Both the position numbers and the translations under genes were made by a program. A stretch of 64,000 bases of DNA from Mucilaginibacter sp. CSA2-8R (lineage in GTDB: Bacteria; Bacteroidota; Bacteroidia; Sphingobacteriales; Sphingobacteriaceae), in NCBI RefSeq assembly GCF_038806765.1, contig NZ_CP152389.1, positions 682,001 to 746,000 of the forward strand, read 5' to 3'. Below are positions 7,738 through 16,203 of the stretch, piece by piece (position 1 is the stretch's first letter; each line of letters opens with the position of its first letter). Below the pieces are notes generated by a model that saw nothing but the letters and a program-made list of their open reading frames with translations, made no database searches and was not told the origin of the DNA.

Positions 7738-9074
7738 GGTTTTAATAGTTCGAAGATAGTAACTTTTTTGGTTTGTGGTGTTAATTTGTACCTGTCGTCT
7801 AACCGGTAACCTGCTACCCAAATTATATCGCCGTTGCCATTTACCAATATAGGTATCTGTATTTTTTGATGTCGCGGCACTTTTTGATTAATAAAAAAGT
7901 CGCTTAGCTTTTTTCGGGATGGCATCCCCAAAGGCATAAAATAATCGCCTTCCTGCCAATTCCTGAACGTTAAAGGGTAAACCAGTAAATCTTCGTCTAC
8001 CGCAGCAATCGCACCATGGGGGGTAACTAAATAAGGCGCATTTGTGCGTATTACATGGAAAGATGTATCAGCGTAAAAAATTTCCTCACTATCTCTATTT
8101 AAATAAACAGGTAAAACGTTCAAATCCTTTTTAGGAGTAATAATTAGCTTATCACGGTCAAGTAACAGTTGATACTTACCGGACTCAAATACCCGACCTG
8201 CGTGCTTGGGCAATGCGCTAATCACATCATCCAGTATGGTGTCATTAAAGTCGTATTCTTTTAACAATTCGCCCAGCAGCAAACGTTGCGGCTGCAACTG
8301 TAAAACATCCGCTTTTAAAATATGAATCTCGTTTTCATGCTGTTTAACAAGGTTGTGTTTTACCACCTGCATTTGCAACTGCAGCAATTGTTCCAGCTCA
8401 CGAAAATGAGATAAACTACGTTCGAAAGTGTTTTCGAGGTTAGGGTTGAGTTCTTTAAGTTTGGGGATCACCTCATGCCTTATTTTGTTGCGGGCATATT
8501 TGGTAGAAGCGTTAGAGCTGTCTTCGCGGTACGGCAGTTTGTTTTGCAATTGCAATACAATGTCTGTAATCTGTTGCCGGCTCAAAAAAAGCAAAGGGCG
8601 CACCCAATAGCCGTTTTTAGGTAAAATACCATGTAAACCAGCTATACCCGTGCCGCGCGTAAGGTTTAACAATATAGTTTCAATTGTGTCGTTTTGGTGG
8701 TGTGCCAGCGCAATAGCATCATATTGATGTTGTTGCCTTACCTGCTCAAACCATTGGTAGCGCAGTTCGCGGGCTGCCATTTGAATGGAGATTTTTTGCT
8801 TTTTAGCATAGGCCAACGTATCAAAGCTTACGGTATAAAAAGGTACTTGCAATTCGGCTGCCAGCGAACGGCAAAAATCCTGATCGGCGTTGGCTTCTGC
8901 ATCACGCAGTTGAAAATTACAATGAGCAATACCAAAAGTATAACCGGCAGCTTTAAGTAAATGAACCAGCAATACAGAATCCATGCCGCCGCTTAAAGCA
9001 GCCAGCACTTTATTGGGGCGGTTAAAAAGTTGATGCTGCTCAATATAAGCAGTAAAGTTTTGAACAGGCAGCAT
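7734..9074 (-). CDS. tilS: tRNA(Ile)-lysidine synthase
   Basis: 446 residues. TilS attaches lysine to C34 of the tRNA-Ile CAU anticodon, using ATP, so that the tRNA reads AUA instead of AUG; it is essential and cytosolic. The PP-loop SGGMDS lies at residues 28-33, with the downstream N-type ATPase motifs (LAHHQNDTIETILLNLTRGTG) and the C-terminal substrate domain (RKKLSDFFINQKVPRHQK) typical of full-length TilS. I choose the ATG at 9074 because a perfect promoter box lies 3 nt upstream of it and the sequence upstream is promoter. Divergent from the OstA-like gene. Confidence 0.92.
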   Translation of the reverse strand: MLPVQNFTAYIEQHQLFNRPNKVLAALSGGMDSVLLVHLLKAAGYTFGIAHCNFQLRDAEANADQDFCRSLAAELQVPFYTVSFDTLAYAKKQKISIQMAARELRYQWFEQVRQQHQYDAIALAHHQNDTIETILLNLTRGTGIAGLHGILPKNGYWVRPLLFLSRQQITDIVLQLQNKLPYREDSSNASTKYARNKIRHEVIPKLKELNPNLENTFERSLSHFRELEQLLQLQMQVVKHNLVKQHENEIHILKADVLQLQPQRLLLGELLKEYDFNDTILDDVISALPKHAGRVFESGKYQLLLDRDKLIITPKKDLNVLPVYLNRDSEEIFYADTSFHVIRTNAPYLVTPHGAIAAVDEDLLVYPLTFRNWQEGDYFMPLGMPSRKKLSDFFINQKVPRHQKIQIPILVNGNGDIIWVAGYRLDDRYKLTPQTKKVTIFELLKP

Positions 9075-9077
9075 GGT

Positions 9078-9109
9078 CAAAATTATTAATTTAAATAACC
9101 GCAATCAAA
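9078..9109 (-). promoter_or_regulatory. promoter of tilS, apparently giving a leaderless mRNA
   Basis: On the minus strand, TTTG (9109-9106), a 20-nt spacer and TAATTTTG (9085-9078) match the Bacteroidota consensus exactly. The tilS ATG begins only 3 nt after the box, so transcription would start at or beside the start codon. Confidence 0.65.
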
Positions 9110-9121
9110 CAACTAATTTTG
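9090..9121 (+). promoter_or_regulatory. promoter of the OstA-like gene
   Basis: TAATTTTG at 9114-9121 is a full -7 box match; TTTA at 9090-9093 with a 20-nt spacer is a weak -33 element. It interleaves with the divergent tilS promoter. The GTG start at 9126 is 4 nt past the box. Confidence 0.5.
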
Positions 9122-9125
9122 TAGT

Positions 9126-11441
9126 GTGAGAAAATATCTCTTTCTATACCTTTTCATCCTTTTAAGTTTTACGGCTTGGGCACAAAAGCGCCCGCCGCGA
9201 ACTATTGTTAACCTGGTGCAATCAGAACGTTCTGTTGGGGTAAAACGCAATGGGGAAGATATTCTTAAAGTGTACAAAGGCATATTTAAGCAGGAAGGTT
9301 CTACACTAAAATCAGACAGCGCCTATTTTTATCCGCAACGTAATTCTTTTGATGCTTTTGGTAATGTGAACATTAACCAGGGCGATACGCTTAATGTATA
9401 CGGCGATAAACTATATTACAACGGTAATACCCATGTGGCACTGGTTACTGATAACGTGCGCATGGTTGATCGTGATGCTACTTTAACCACCAACTATTTA
9501 ACCTATAACACCGCCACACGCATTGGTACTTACACCGGCGGTGGTAAACTGGTCAATAAAGATAACACGCTGGTTAGTAAAAACGGGTACTACTTTGCCT
9601 CTAGCCGCGATGCTTACTTTAGGTATGATGTAGTACTTACCACGGTTGATGCTACCATTAAAACCGACACTTTGCGGTATAATTCGGGTACGCGTATTTC
9701 ATATTTTTATGGCCCTACCCGTATTTTGGGTAAAGACAAAGATACCTTGTATACCGAAAGGGGTAATTACAATACCGTTGTAGAACAAGCCTTTTTTAGT
9801 AAGAACAACTTATATACCCAAACTACCAAATCATTAAAAGGCGATAGCTTATTCTACGACCGTTTAAAGGGTTACGGCCGTGCTGTGGGTAATGTTACGT
9901 TTGATGATAATGAGCAAAAAGTAACTATTAAAGGGCAACTGGGCACCTATTACCGCGCCACAGAGCGGGCAGTGATTACCGAGCAGCCTTATGTAATTAT
10001 GATTACAGAGCAGCGCGACAGTACAAAAACCGATAGTGTGAAACCCGGGAGGCCCGCTGCTGTTAAAAATACCCGCAGCAAAAATGCGGTAGCCACAAAA
10101 AACTCGGCAGCTGTAAAAAGCGCCTTGCCGGCCAATTCTAAACCACTGGCCAAAGTGCCCGGTAACATTACTGCTGCCGACACTGCGCGGATTAAAAATG
10201 ATACCCTTGCCTTGAAGCCGCCTCCAAAAATTAAACGCGATACTATATATTGGGGAGCTGATACCATCGAAACACAAATACTAACCTACAAAACTTTGCG
10301 CGAAATGCAGGAGCGTATGCGGTTAGCCGGCATTAGGGATACCTCTGTGAAAAAGACAAGGGCCGCAATGCCGGTTCGCGCCCCCCTAAAGCTATCAACA
10401 CCTAAAAACCTGATAGCAATGCCGCCTGCCGATGTTAAAATGGATATGAGCTTTTTGAAGCCAGATATTTTTGGCAAGCCCCGGGCTAGCGATACTACAC
10501 AAAAAGCAAAGACCGCACCGATAGTTGCTGCTGGTAAAAAGCCGGTTGTGGCTGCAAAACCTAAAGCGCCTGCCAAGCTCGATTCGGTTTACTTGAGGCG
10601 CCAGTTTAATTTGAGCGATACGGCACGCATACGCATTTTGAGCGCCCATCATCATGCTAAAATTTTTAAATCTGATTTACAGGCCAAGGCCGACTCCATG
10701 TTTTACAGTTATGCCGACTCTACCATGCGCTGCTTTGTTGATCCGATTATCTGGACGCAGGGTTCGCAAATTTCGGGAGATACGATTTACCTGCAGTTAA
10801 AGAATAAAAAGATTGATAACACAGATGTGTTTTTGTCGGCCTTTACGGTTAATATAGATGATAAAGATTCGACCCATTTTAACCAGGTAGCCGGCAAGCG
10901 AATGAAGGGCTTTTTTGTCAACAATAAGTTTCAGCGGCTTTTTGTAGACGGCAACGCCGAAACTATTTATTTTAACCGCGATAGCACCAAAAAAGTCACT
11001 GAGTTGATGCGGACCATCAGTAGCCGTATTCGGATAAATTTTAAAGATAATAAGGTAAACAACGTTACTTGGCTTACCAAGGTAGAGGAGGAGGCTATTC
11101 CTATTAAAGATGTAAAAGAAGACGACAAAATATTAAAAGGCTTTTTGTGGAAACCCAAAGAGCGGCCTAAAAATAAAGAAGCTATTATTTATGCTGCCGC
11201 CATTCGTAAAAAGGCGGCAGCCGCCAAAAAGATAGCTGCCAAGGCACCGCCAGGTACAGCTAAGAAAGTTACAGATGGAGCGGCCAAAAAAACTCCAGCT
11301 GCTGCAACTGAAGCAGCAAAGTCCGCGTTACCATTGCCCGACTCGGCAACGGTTAAAGCCCTTAAAGACACGCTGCAAAAACTGCTGCCAGGTAAAAAGG
11401 AAGTGATTGATTCGGTGAAAAGCAAACTGCTTAAACCCTAA
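9126..11441 (+). CDS. OstA-like protein (LPS transport-associated beta-jellyroll family)
   Basis: 771 residues with a signal peptide (residues 1-19, ending TAWAQ) and a GTG start. Residues 30-300 carry the repeating strands of the OstA/LptA-like fold (e.g. FKQEGSTLKSDSAYFYPQRN, FDAFGNVNINQGDTLNVYGDKLYYNGN), and a second OstA-like stretch lies near 490-650. Between and after them are low-complexity Ala/Lys/Pro segments (residues 300-350, 385-480, 690-771). The family forms periplasmic bridges or outer-membrane plug parts for lipopolysaccharide transport; a bridge role here is inference. Much longer than E. coli LptA (185 aa), as is normal for Bacteroidota. Confidence 0.8.
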   Translation: MRKYLFLYLFILLSFTAWAQKRPPRTIVNLVQSERSVGVKRNGEDILKVYKGIFKQEGSTLKSDSAYFYPQRNSFDAFGNVNINQGDTLNVYGDKLYYNGNTHVALVTDNVRMVDRDATLTTNYLTYNTATRIGTYTGGGKLVNKDNTLVSKNGYYFASSRDAYFRYDVVLTTVDATIKTDTLRYNSGTRISYFYGPTRILGKDKDTLYTERGNYNTVVEQAFFSKNNLYTQTTKSLKGDSLFYDRLKGYGRAVGNVTFDDNEQKVTIKGQLGTYYRATERAVITEQPYVIMITEQRDSTKTDSVKPGRPAAVKNTRSKNAVATKNSAAVKSALPANSKPLAKVPGNITAADTARIKNDTLALKPPPKIKRDTIYWGADTIETQILTYKTLREMQERMRLAGIRDTSVKKTRAAMPVRAPLKLSTPKNLIAMPPADVKMDMSFLKPDIFGKPRASDTTQKAKTAPIVAAGKKPVVAAKPKAPAKLDSVYLRRQFNLSDTARIRILSAHHHAKIFKSDLQAKADSMFYSYADSTMRCFVDPIIWTQGSQISGDTIYLQLKNKKIDNTDVFLSAFTVNIDDKDSTHFNQVAGKRMKGFFVNNKFQRLFVDGNAETIYFNRDSTKKVTELMRTISSRIRINFKDNKVNNVTWLTKVEEEAIPIKDVKEDDKILKGFLWKPKERPKNKEAIIYAAAIRKKAAAAKKIAAKAPPGTAKKVTDGAAKKTPAAATEAAKSALPLPDSATVKALKDTLQKLLPGKKEVIDSVKSKLLKP

Positions 11442-11445
11442 TTGT

Positions 11446-11479
11446 CAACAGGTGTGGCAGCTATTGCTTACACCTGTTG
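11446..11479. terminator. bidirectional terminator hairpin
   Basis: A 10-bp perfect stem (CAACAGGTGT at 11446-11455 with ACACCTGTTG at 11470-11479) with a 14-nt loop sits between two convergent genes and overlaps the end of rdgB. The downstream T tract is short (GGTTT). Confidence 0.6.
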
Positions 11480-12052
11480 GTTTAAAAACGCAATCAGTTT
11501 TTCCATGGCAATAGCACGGTGACTGATGCTGTTTTTTTCTTCCATACTCATTTCGGCAAAGGTAATGTTATAGCCATCGGGCTCAAAAATCGGATCGTAG
11601 CCAAAGCCTTTGGCACCGGCTTTTTCATGGCGGATGCTTCCTTGTATCACGCCTTCAAAAAAATGTTCCTGCCCATTCCAAATGAGCGATATTACCGTCC
11701 GGAAATTAGCTTTGCGATTGCTGATGCCCTGCAGCTTTTCCAGTACTTTAGCAATATTAGCCTCGTGGTTGCCATGCTCGCCAGCGTAGCGCGCCGAGTA
11801 AACGCCCGGTTCGCCATTCAGCGCTTCAATCTCCAATCCGCTGTCGTCACCAAAACAATTGAGATTATACTTATTAAAAATGTAATGACTTTTAATCGAG
11901 GCATTTGCCCTAAAGGTGATCCCGTTTTCTTCAATATCGTCATGGCAGTCAATGTCGGTAAGGCTTTGCAGGTTTAGCTGGTTCCCGGTTTTAGCAGCCA
12001 CTTCCTGCAGTTTATGTTGGTTGTGCGTGGCAAATACAAGCGTTGCAGGCAT
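11468..12052 (-). CDS. rdgB: RdgB/HAM1 non-canonical purine NTP pyrophosphatase
   Basis: 194 residues, full length for the family. It hydrolyses dITP, ITP and XTP to monophosphates so that deaminated purines are not built into DNA or RNA. Seen are the N-terminal nucleotide-binding LVFATHNQHKLQE (residues 5-17), the catalytic acidic segment FGDDSGLEIEALNGEPGVYSARYAG near 67-91, and the C-terminal GFGYDPIF and SHRAIAMEKL motifs. It begins 2 bp after the stop of the upstream gene, so the two are almost surely co-transcribed. Confidence 0.93.
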   Translation of the reverse strand: MPATLVFATHNQHKLQEVAAKTGNQLNLQSLTDIDCHDDIEENGITFRANASIKSHYIFNKYNLNCFGDDSGLEIEALNGEPGVYSARYAGEHGNHEANIAKVLEKLQGISNRKANFRTVISLIWNGQEHFFEGVIQGSIRHEKAGAKGFGYDPIFEPDGYNITFAEMSMEEKNSISHRAIAMEKLIAFLNQQV

Positions 12053-12054
12053 AT

Positions 12055-12615
12055 TTATAAAGTTTTAATCTGATTCCAGAATATCTTAGTATTTTCCTTT
12101 TGCCCCATCATTTCATCAAAACCAAAGGTATACAGCACTCGGTAACCGTCGGCTGTTTCTGTAATTTCGTTGATAGGCAGGGCTGGCATGCCGTTAGGTA
12201 AGGCAGCTTTGCCAAGTATCATCAGCTTTTGCGGTTTAAAATAATCAAAAAGCTCGCTCCAGGTATGGGTAGGGTAGTGGTTAATGTTTACAATAGCCGT
12301 ATCCTCCGGCATAAAGTTGAGCCTTCCTAAAGTGCTGGTTAAAGCTGCCAAGTGTGCCTCAGATATAAACTCAGTATTAGGGTAATGGGTAAGTATTAAA
12401 AAGTTTTTTTGGTTACTGCCCTTGTACTTAAACACGGGTGCGGGCGTTTCTATAGGAGCAGCATTGGCAGGTGGTTCAGTAGTTAGGTTTTCTACGCGCA
12501 ACGTTGGTTGACTGTAAAAATCCTGATCTGCTTTAAGCAAATAAAGTTCTTCGGATAAAAAGTAAGTTAACTGGCTTGGTAGTATTTCCGCTTTCACTTT
12601 AACAATTTTTAACAA
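12055..12615 (-). CDS. hypothetical protein upstream of rdgB
   Basis: 186 residues; the longest frame uses a TTG start at 12615, and a GTG at 12597 is an alternative. An N-terminal helix-strand region (KVKAEILPSQLTYFLSEELYLLKADQD), a Pro/Ala/Glu linker near 45-62, and a C-terminal alpha/beta domain (NFLILTHYPNTEFISEAHLAAL, TAIVNINHYP, KLMILGKAALP) of Rossmann-like appearance are seen. No catalytic motif or signal peptide. I do not recognise the family. The 2-bp gap to rdgB points to one operon and perhaps a nucleotide or DNA-maintenance role (inference). Confidence 0.65.
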   Translation of the reverse strand: MLKIVKVKAEILPSQLTYFLSEELYLLKADQDFYSQPTLRVENLTTEPPANAAPIETPAPVFKYKGSNQKNFLILTHYPNTEFISEAHLAALTSTLGRLNFMPEDTAIVNINHYPTHTWSELFDYFKPQKLMILGKAALPNGMPALPINEITETADGYRVLYTFGFDEMMGQKENTKIFWNQIKTL

Positions 12616-12776
12616 AAATAACTAAAGCAACTGAGGGTTTATGGGCATATTCGCATATTATTAGCCTACAAGCAGATAATGACATATTTATACGCCCGAA
12701 GTGCAGAAATTTTGCGAAATTCGGAGGTTTATTTAAAGTTTAGCCGCCACAGGGCTCAACGGTTACATTAGTGTAC

Positions 12777-14156
12777 ATGAGAAAGTTTGGAATAGTATTT
12801 TTAAGTTGTTTATTAGCATTTACCGTAGTCCGCGCGCAGCGTAGCACCTTAGATAAGGTAGCCGGTGTAGTGGGCAGCAGTATTATTTTACAGTCGGACA
12901 TTGAGTTGTCTTATGCACAATACCTGGCCAATGGCGGCCAGCCCGACCCAAGTGTTAAGTGTACCATTTTAAGCAGGTTACTTACCCAAAAATTGTTAGC
13001 TCAGCAAGCTGTTATTGATAGTGTTAGCGTAACTGAAGATGATGTAGACAACCAGATAGACCGACGTATGCGCGGTATGATGCAACGCGCCGGCGGGCAA
13101 GACCGTTTAGAGCAGTTTTTGGGTCGTTCATTAATTCAGTACAAAGACGAGATTCGTCCTGACATCAAAGAGCAAATGGTTGCCGAAAAGATGCAAGGAA
13201 AAATTACCGAAAAGGTAAGCGTTACCCCGCAGGAAGTTAAACGCTTTTTCGATAAAATTCCTAAAGACAGCTTGCCGTCTTACAATAAAGAAGTAGAAGT
13301 TGGAGAGATTGCCTTTCAACCTAAGTTAAGTAAAGATGAAAAGCAGTTTTATCGTGATAAAGCCGAAGGTTTACGTACCCGCGTTAAAAATGGAGAAGAC
13401 TTTGGTAACATCGCCCGTTTATATTCTCAGGACCCGGGTTCGGCATCAGAGGGTGGCGATTTAGGGTTTTTTGACCGCAGCATGATGGCTAAAGAATTTA
13501 CCGCTACAGCCTTTAAATTAAAAGCTGGCGAGGTATCTCCGGTGTTTGAAACAGAATTCGGTTTTCACTTTTTACAGGTAATTGAGCGCCGTGGCGAGCA
13601 GGTGCACGCCCGTCACGTACTTATTATTCCGGTTACTACGCCTGGAAGTTTAGAACGTGCTAAATTTAAAGCCGACAGTGTTTACAACCTGATTACTAAA
13701 AATAAAAAGCTCGACTTTTCTACCGCCGCTTCGGTGTTTTCTGACGATAAAGAAACCAAGTATAATGGTGGTATGTTGATGAATGCCGAAGATGTACAAG
13801 CCCGGTCTACATTAATCCCTACTAATAAACTCGACCCGCAAGTAGCCCTGGTAGTTGATACCATGAAGGTAAACGAAATATCCAAACCGCAACTGGTAAC
13901 CGCACAGGATGGTAAACAAAGCTATAAAATTCTTTACCTGCGCTCGGTAACCGACGCACACAAAGCTAACATGGCGCAAGATCTGCCAAAGCTAAAAGAA
14001 GTAGCGCAGGCCGATAAAGTTAATCGTTCGGTAAGCGAGTGGTTCGAGAAAAAAAGAAAAAATACTTTCATTCGTATTGATCCTGAATACCAATCATGCG
14101 CTCAGTTAAAGAATTGGTTAGAGAAACCCGAGCAAACTGCGCAAGTTAAGCCTTAA
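12777..14156 (+). CDS. SurA-type periplasmic peptidyl-prolyl isomerase
   Basis: 459 residues from the ATG at 12777 (an in-frame GTG lies two codons upstream). Signal peptide to about residue 21 (VVRAQ). A SurA_N-like helical region follows (DKVAGVVGSSIILQSDIELSYAQYL and the QLxxEx-type region to about 165). Two parvulin-type rotamase segments follow: residues ~175-275 (ARLYSQDPGSASEGGDLGFFDRSMM... FETEFGFHFLQVIERRGE) is canonical, and a second (HARHVLIIPVTTP... DDKETKYNGGML) is more divergent. Homologues chaperone outer-membrane proteins through the periplasm. A MoxR gene begins 9 bp downstream. Confidence 0.88.
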   Translation: MRKFGIVFLSCLLAFTVVRAQRSTLDKVAGVVGSSIILQSDIELSYAQYLANGGQPDPSVKCTILSRLLTQKLLAQQAVIDSVSVTEDDVDNQIDRRMRGMMQRAGGQDRLEQFLGRSLIQYKDEIRPDIKEQMVAEKMQGKITEKVSVTPQEVKRFFDKIPKDSLPSYNKEVEVGEIAFQPKLSKDEKQFYRDKAEGLRTRVKNGEDFGNIARLYSQDPGSASEGGDLGFFDRSMMAKEFTATAFKLKAGEVSPVFETEFGFHFLQVIERRGEQVHARHVLIIPVTTPGSLERAKFKADSVYNLITKNKKLDFSTAASVFSDDKETKYNGGMLMNAEDVQARSTLIPTNKLDPQVALVVDTMKVNEISKPQLVTAQDGKQSYKILYLRSVTDAHKANMAQDLPKLKEVAQADKVNRSVSEWFEKKRKNTFIRIDPEYQSCAQLKNWLEKPEQTAQVKP

Positions 14157-14164
14157 TATTATCT

Positions 14165-15130
14165 ATGTCGTCATACCGTTCAGAGGTAGAAGCTGCTGAT
14201 GCTTTAAAGCAGGCCTATCAAAATATCAAAGCCGAAATAGGTAAAGTTATTGTAGGGCAGGATGAGGTAGTGAAGTCGGTATTGATTTCTGTTTTTAGTA
14301 ATGGGCATTGCTTGCTGGTAGGTGTGCCCGGTTTGGCAAAAACCTTGTTGGTGCAAACTATTGCCCGCGTGTTAGACCTTAATTTTAACCGTATACAATT
14401 TACGCCCGATTTAATGCCATCAGATATTGTAGGCTCGGAGATATTGGGCGAAGACCGGAAATTTAAATTTATACCCGGCCCTGTTTTTTCAAACATTGTA
14501 CTGGCCGACGAGATTAACCGTACGCCGCCCAAAACACAGGCGGCACTGCTCGAAGCTATGCAGGAAAAAGCAGTAACAGCTGCTGGCGTAACGCATAAAT
14601 TAGACCAGCCGTTTTTTGTACTGGCTACCCAAAACCCTATTGAGCAGGAAGGGACTTACCCGCTGCCCGAGGCGCAGTTAGACCGTTTTATGTTTAATGT
14701 AACCTTGAGTTACCCCACTTTTGCTGAGGAGCTGCAAGTAGTTAAAAGTACCACTTCTACCCAACAGGTGCAGTTAAACAAGATAATAGGTGCAGCCGAG
14801 ATTATAGAATTTCAGCAATTAGTGCGCAATATCCCGGTAACCGACCATGTGCTGGAATATGCCGTACGAATGGTAGCAAAAACACGTCCGCAGGGCGAGT
14901 TGGCTACACCTCAGGTAAAACGGCTGTTAACATGGGGCGCAGGCCCAAGAGCTTCGCAATTTTTAATTTTAGGGGCTAAGTGCCATGCGGTTATCAGCGG
15001 TAAGTATTCGCCCGATATTGAAGATGTGCAGGACGTAGCCAAGCCCATTTTAAGGCACCGTATTGTAAGGAGTTACCATGCCGAGGCCGAGGGGCTGTCA
15101 ACCGATCAGATCATCGAACAGCTATTCTAA
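14165..15130 (+). CDS. MoxR family AAA+ ATPase (first of two)
   Basis: 321 residues, close to the usual MoxR length. Walker A GVPGLAKT (53-60), the MoxR-specific RIQFTPDLMPSDIVG, Walker B with VLADEINR, sensor 1 ATQNPIEQEGTYPLPEAQLDRF and the C-terminal lid domain are all present. MoxR ATPases act as chaperones for metal insertion or vWA-protein complexes. Unlike the copy at 58-59 kb, this one has no DUF58 or vWA gene nearby; it is 9 bp behind the SurA-type gene, probably in one transcript, hinting at an envelope-folding role (inference). Confidence 0.9.
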   Translation: MSSYRSEVEAADALKQAYQNIKAEIGKVIVGQDEVVKSVLISVFSNGHCLLVGVPGLAKTLLVQTIARVLDLNFNRIQFTPDLMPSDIVGSEILGEDRKFKFIPGPVFSNIVLADEINRTPPKTQAALLEAMQEKAVTAAGVTHKLDQPFFVLATQNPIEQEGTYPLPEAQLDRFMFNVTLSYPTFAEELQVVKSTTSTQQVQLNKIIGAAEIIEFQQLVRNIPVTDHVLEYAVRMVAKTRPQGELATPQVKRLLTWGAGPRASQFLILGAKCHAVISGKYSPDIEDVQDVAKPILRHRIVRSYHAEAEGLSTDQIIEQLF

Positions 15131-15148
15131 AGCGACTTTAAAACATAA

Positions 15149-15185
15149 AAAAAGGTCAGTGTATAATCATACACTGACCTTTTTT
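15149..15185. terminator. bidirectional intrinsic terminator
   Basis: A perfect 16-bp stem (15149-15164 and 15169-15184; core GGTCAGTGTAT) with a 4-nt loop and A/T runs on both sides, between the convergent MoxR and small exported protein genes. Confidence 0.9.
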
Positions 15186-15210
15186 AGTTTTTACCGGTTG
15201 AGCGGTTTAC

Positions 15211-15378
15211 TTACGCTTTAGTATTAGTAGTTGTGCTTTTTTTAGCAGCAGCAACCTTTGCTTCTTTTTTGCAGCAAGAACCATCACATTTCTTTTTGCC
15301 TTTACCATGGTCGTGGGCAAATGATTGTGCAGCCGATAAGCTAAAAGCAGCTACCATAATTAATGCTAATTTTTTCAT
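15211..15378 (-). CDS. small exported Cys/Lys-rich protein
   Basis: A 55-residue frame starting at the ATG at 15378. Residues 1-21 form a good signal peptide (MKKLALIMVAAF then SLSAAQSFA, AxA-type cleavage). The mature 34 residues begin HDHGKGKKKCDGSCCKKEA: three His/Asp-type ligands and three cysteines in a CDGSCC cluster, followed by an Ala/Lys/Thr tail. The composition suggests periplasmic metal binding, but this is inference. It lies 39 bp downstream of psd on the same strand and ends before a strong terminator, which supports a real transcribed gene. Confidence 0.65.
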   Translation of the reverse strand: MKKLALIMVAAFSLSAAQSFAHDHGKGKKKCDGSCCKKEAKVAAAKKSTTTNTKA

Positions 15379-15417
15379 AATGCTATAACGTATTTATAGG
15401 GTTTTTAAGATAAAAGA

Positions 15418-16077
15418 TTAAGCCAGTTCGGCAAGTATAGTGCGGCCTCCCTTTACTTTATCACCAAGGTTAACATTGACCTTGGTACCTAAAGGTAAAA
15501 AAATATCTACTCTCGAACCAAATTTAATAAAGCCAAATTGCTGGCCTTGCTCCACTTCCTGCCCTTCTTTTACGTACCAAACAATACGGCGTGCTAACGC
15601 ACCGGCAATTTGCCTGAACAGCACTGTTACGCCGGCTTCGTTCTCGATAGCAATAGTAGTACGCTCGTTTTCGGTTGATGATTTTGGATGCCAGGCTACC
15701 AAATATTTACCCGGATGGTATTTGAAATACTTAACTACGCCGGCTATCGGGTTTCGATTAACATGCACGTTAACCGGCGACATGAAAACTGATATTTGTA
15801 TACGTTTATCTTTTAAAAATTCTGATTCCTCTACTTCTTCAATAACTACCACCTTACCATCAGCCGGGCAAATCACATGCTGATTGTGCGTAGTAATCGC
15901 AAAGTTAGGACTACGAAAAAACTGTAAGATAATAACAAATAATACAAAAGACAGCGTATAGATGATCCATTTAAGGATAGTAGCATCAGGATAGTAAAAG
16001 TGAACCAGTGCATTCAATACAAAAATGAACAAGATGCATAAGGCCATTGAGGTGTAACCTTCTTTATGAAAAGTCAT
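15418..16077 (-). CDS. psd: phosphatidylserine decarboxylase proenzyme family protein
   Basis: 219 residues, the short form of the family. It converts phosphatidylserine to phosphatidylethanolamine in the inner membrane. Two N-terminal hydrophobic segments (residues 10-28 and 35-52) anchor it. The self-cleavage site is the Gly-Ser of IKFGSRVDIFLP (Gly187-Ser188), where Ser becomes the pyruvoyl group; the upstream HPGKYLVAWHPKSSTENERT segment is also typical. It has its own promoter and is followed by the small Cys-rich gene. Confidence 0.9.
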   Translation of the reverse strand: MTFHKEGYTSMALCILFIFVLNALVHFYYPDATILKWIIYTLSFVLFVIILQFFRSPNFAITTHNQHVICPADGKVVVIEEVEESEFLKDKRIQISVFMSPVNVHVNRNPIAGVVKYFKYHPGKYLVAWHPKSSTENERTTIAIENEAGVTVLFRQIAGALARRIVWYVKEGQEVEQGQQFGFIKFGSRVDIFLPLGTKVNVNLGDKVKGGRTILAELA

Positions 16078-16103
16078 AGCTTTTTATGAGTATATTAAAA
16101 TGT

Positions 16104-16137
16104 CAAAATTACTAATTAAGCGATATAGCAGCACAAA
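16104..16137 (-). promoter_or_regulatory. promoter of psd
   Basis: Minus strand TTTG (16137-16134), 22-nt spacer, TAATTTTG (16111-16104), a full -7 match. The psd ATG lies 26 nt downstream of the box. Confidence 0.55.
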
Positions 16138-16203
16138 ATCTTTTCACTTATGTGCAATCTTATATATTAAATTGCTGCTTATGCGTCTAACAGTCAGCAG
16201 TGT

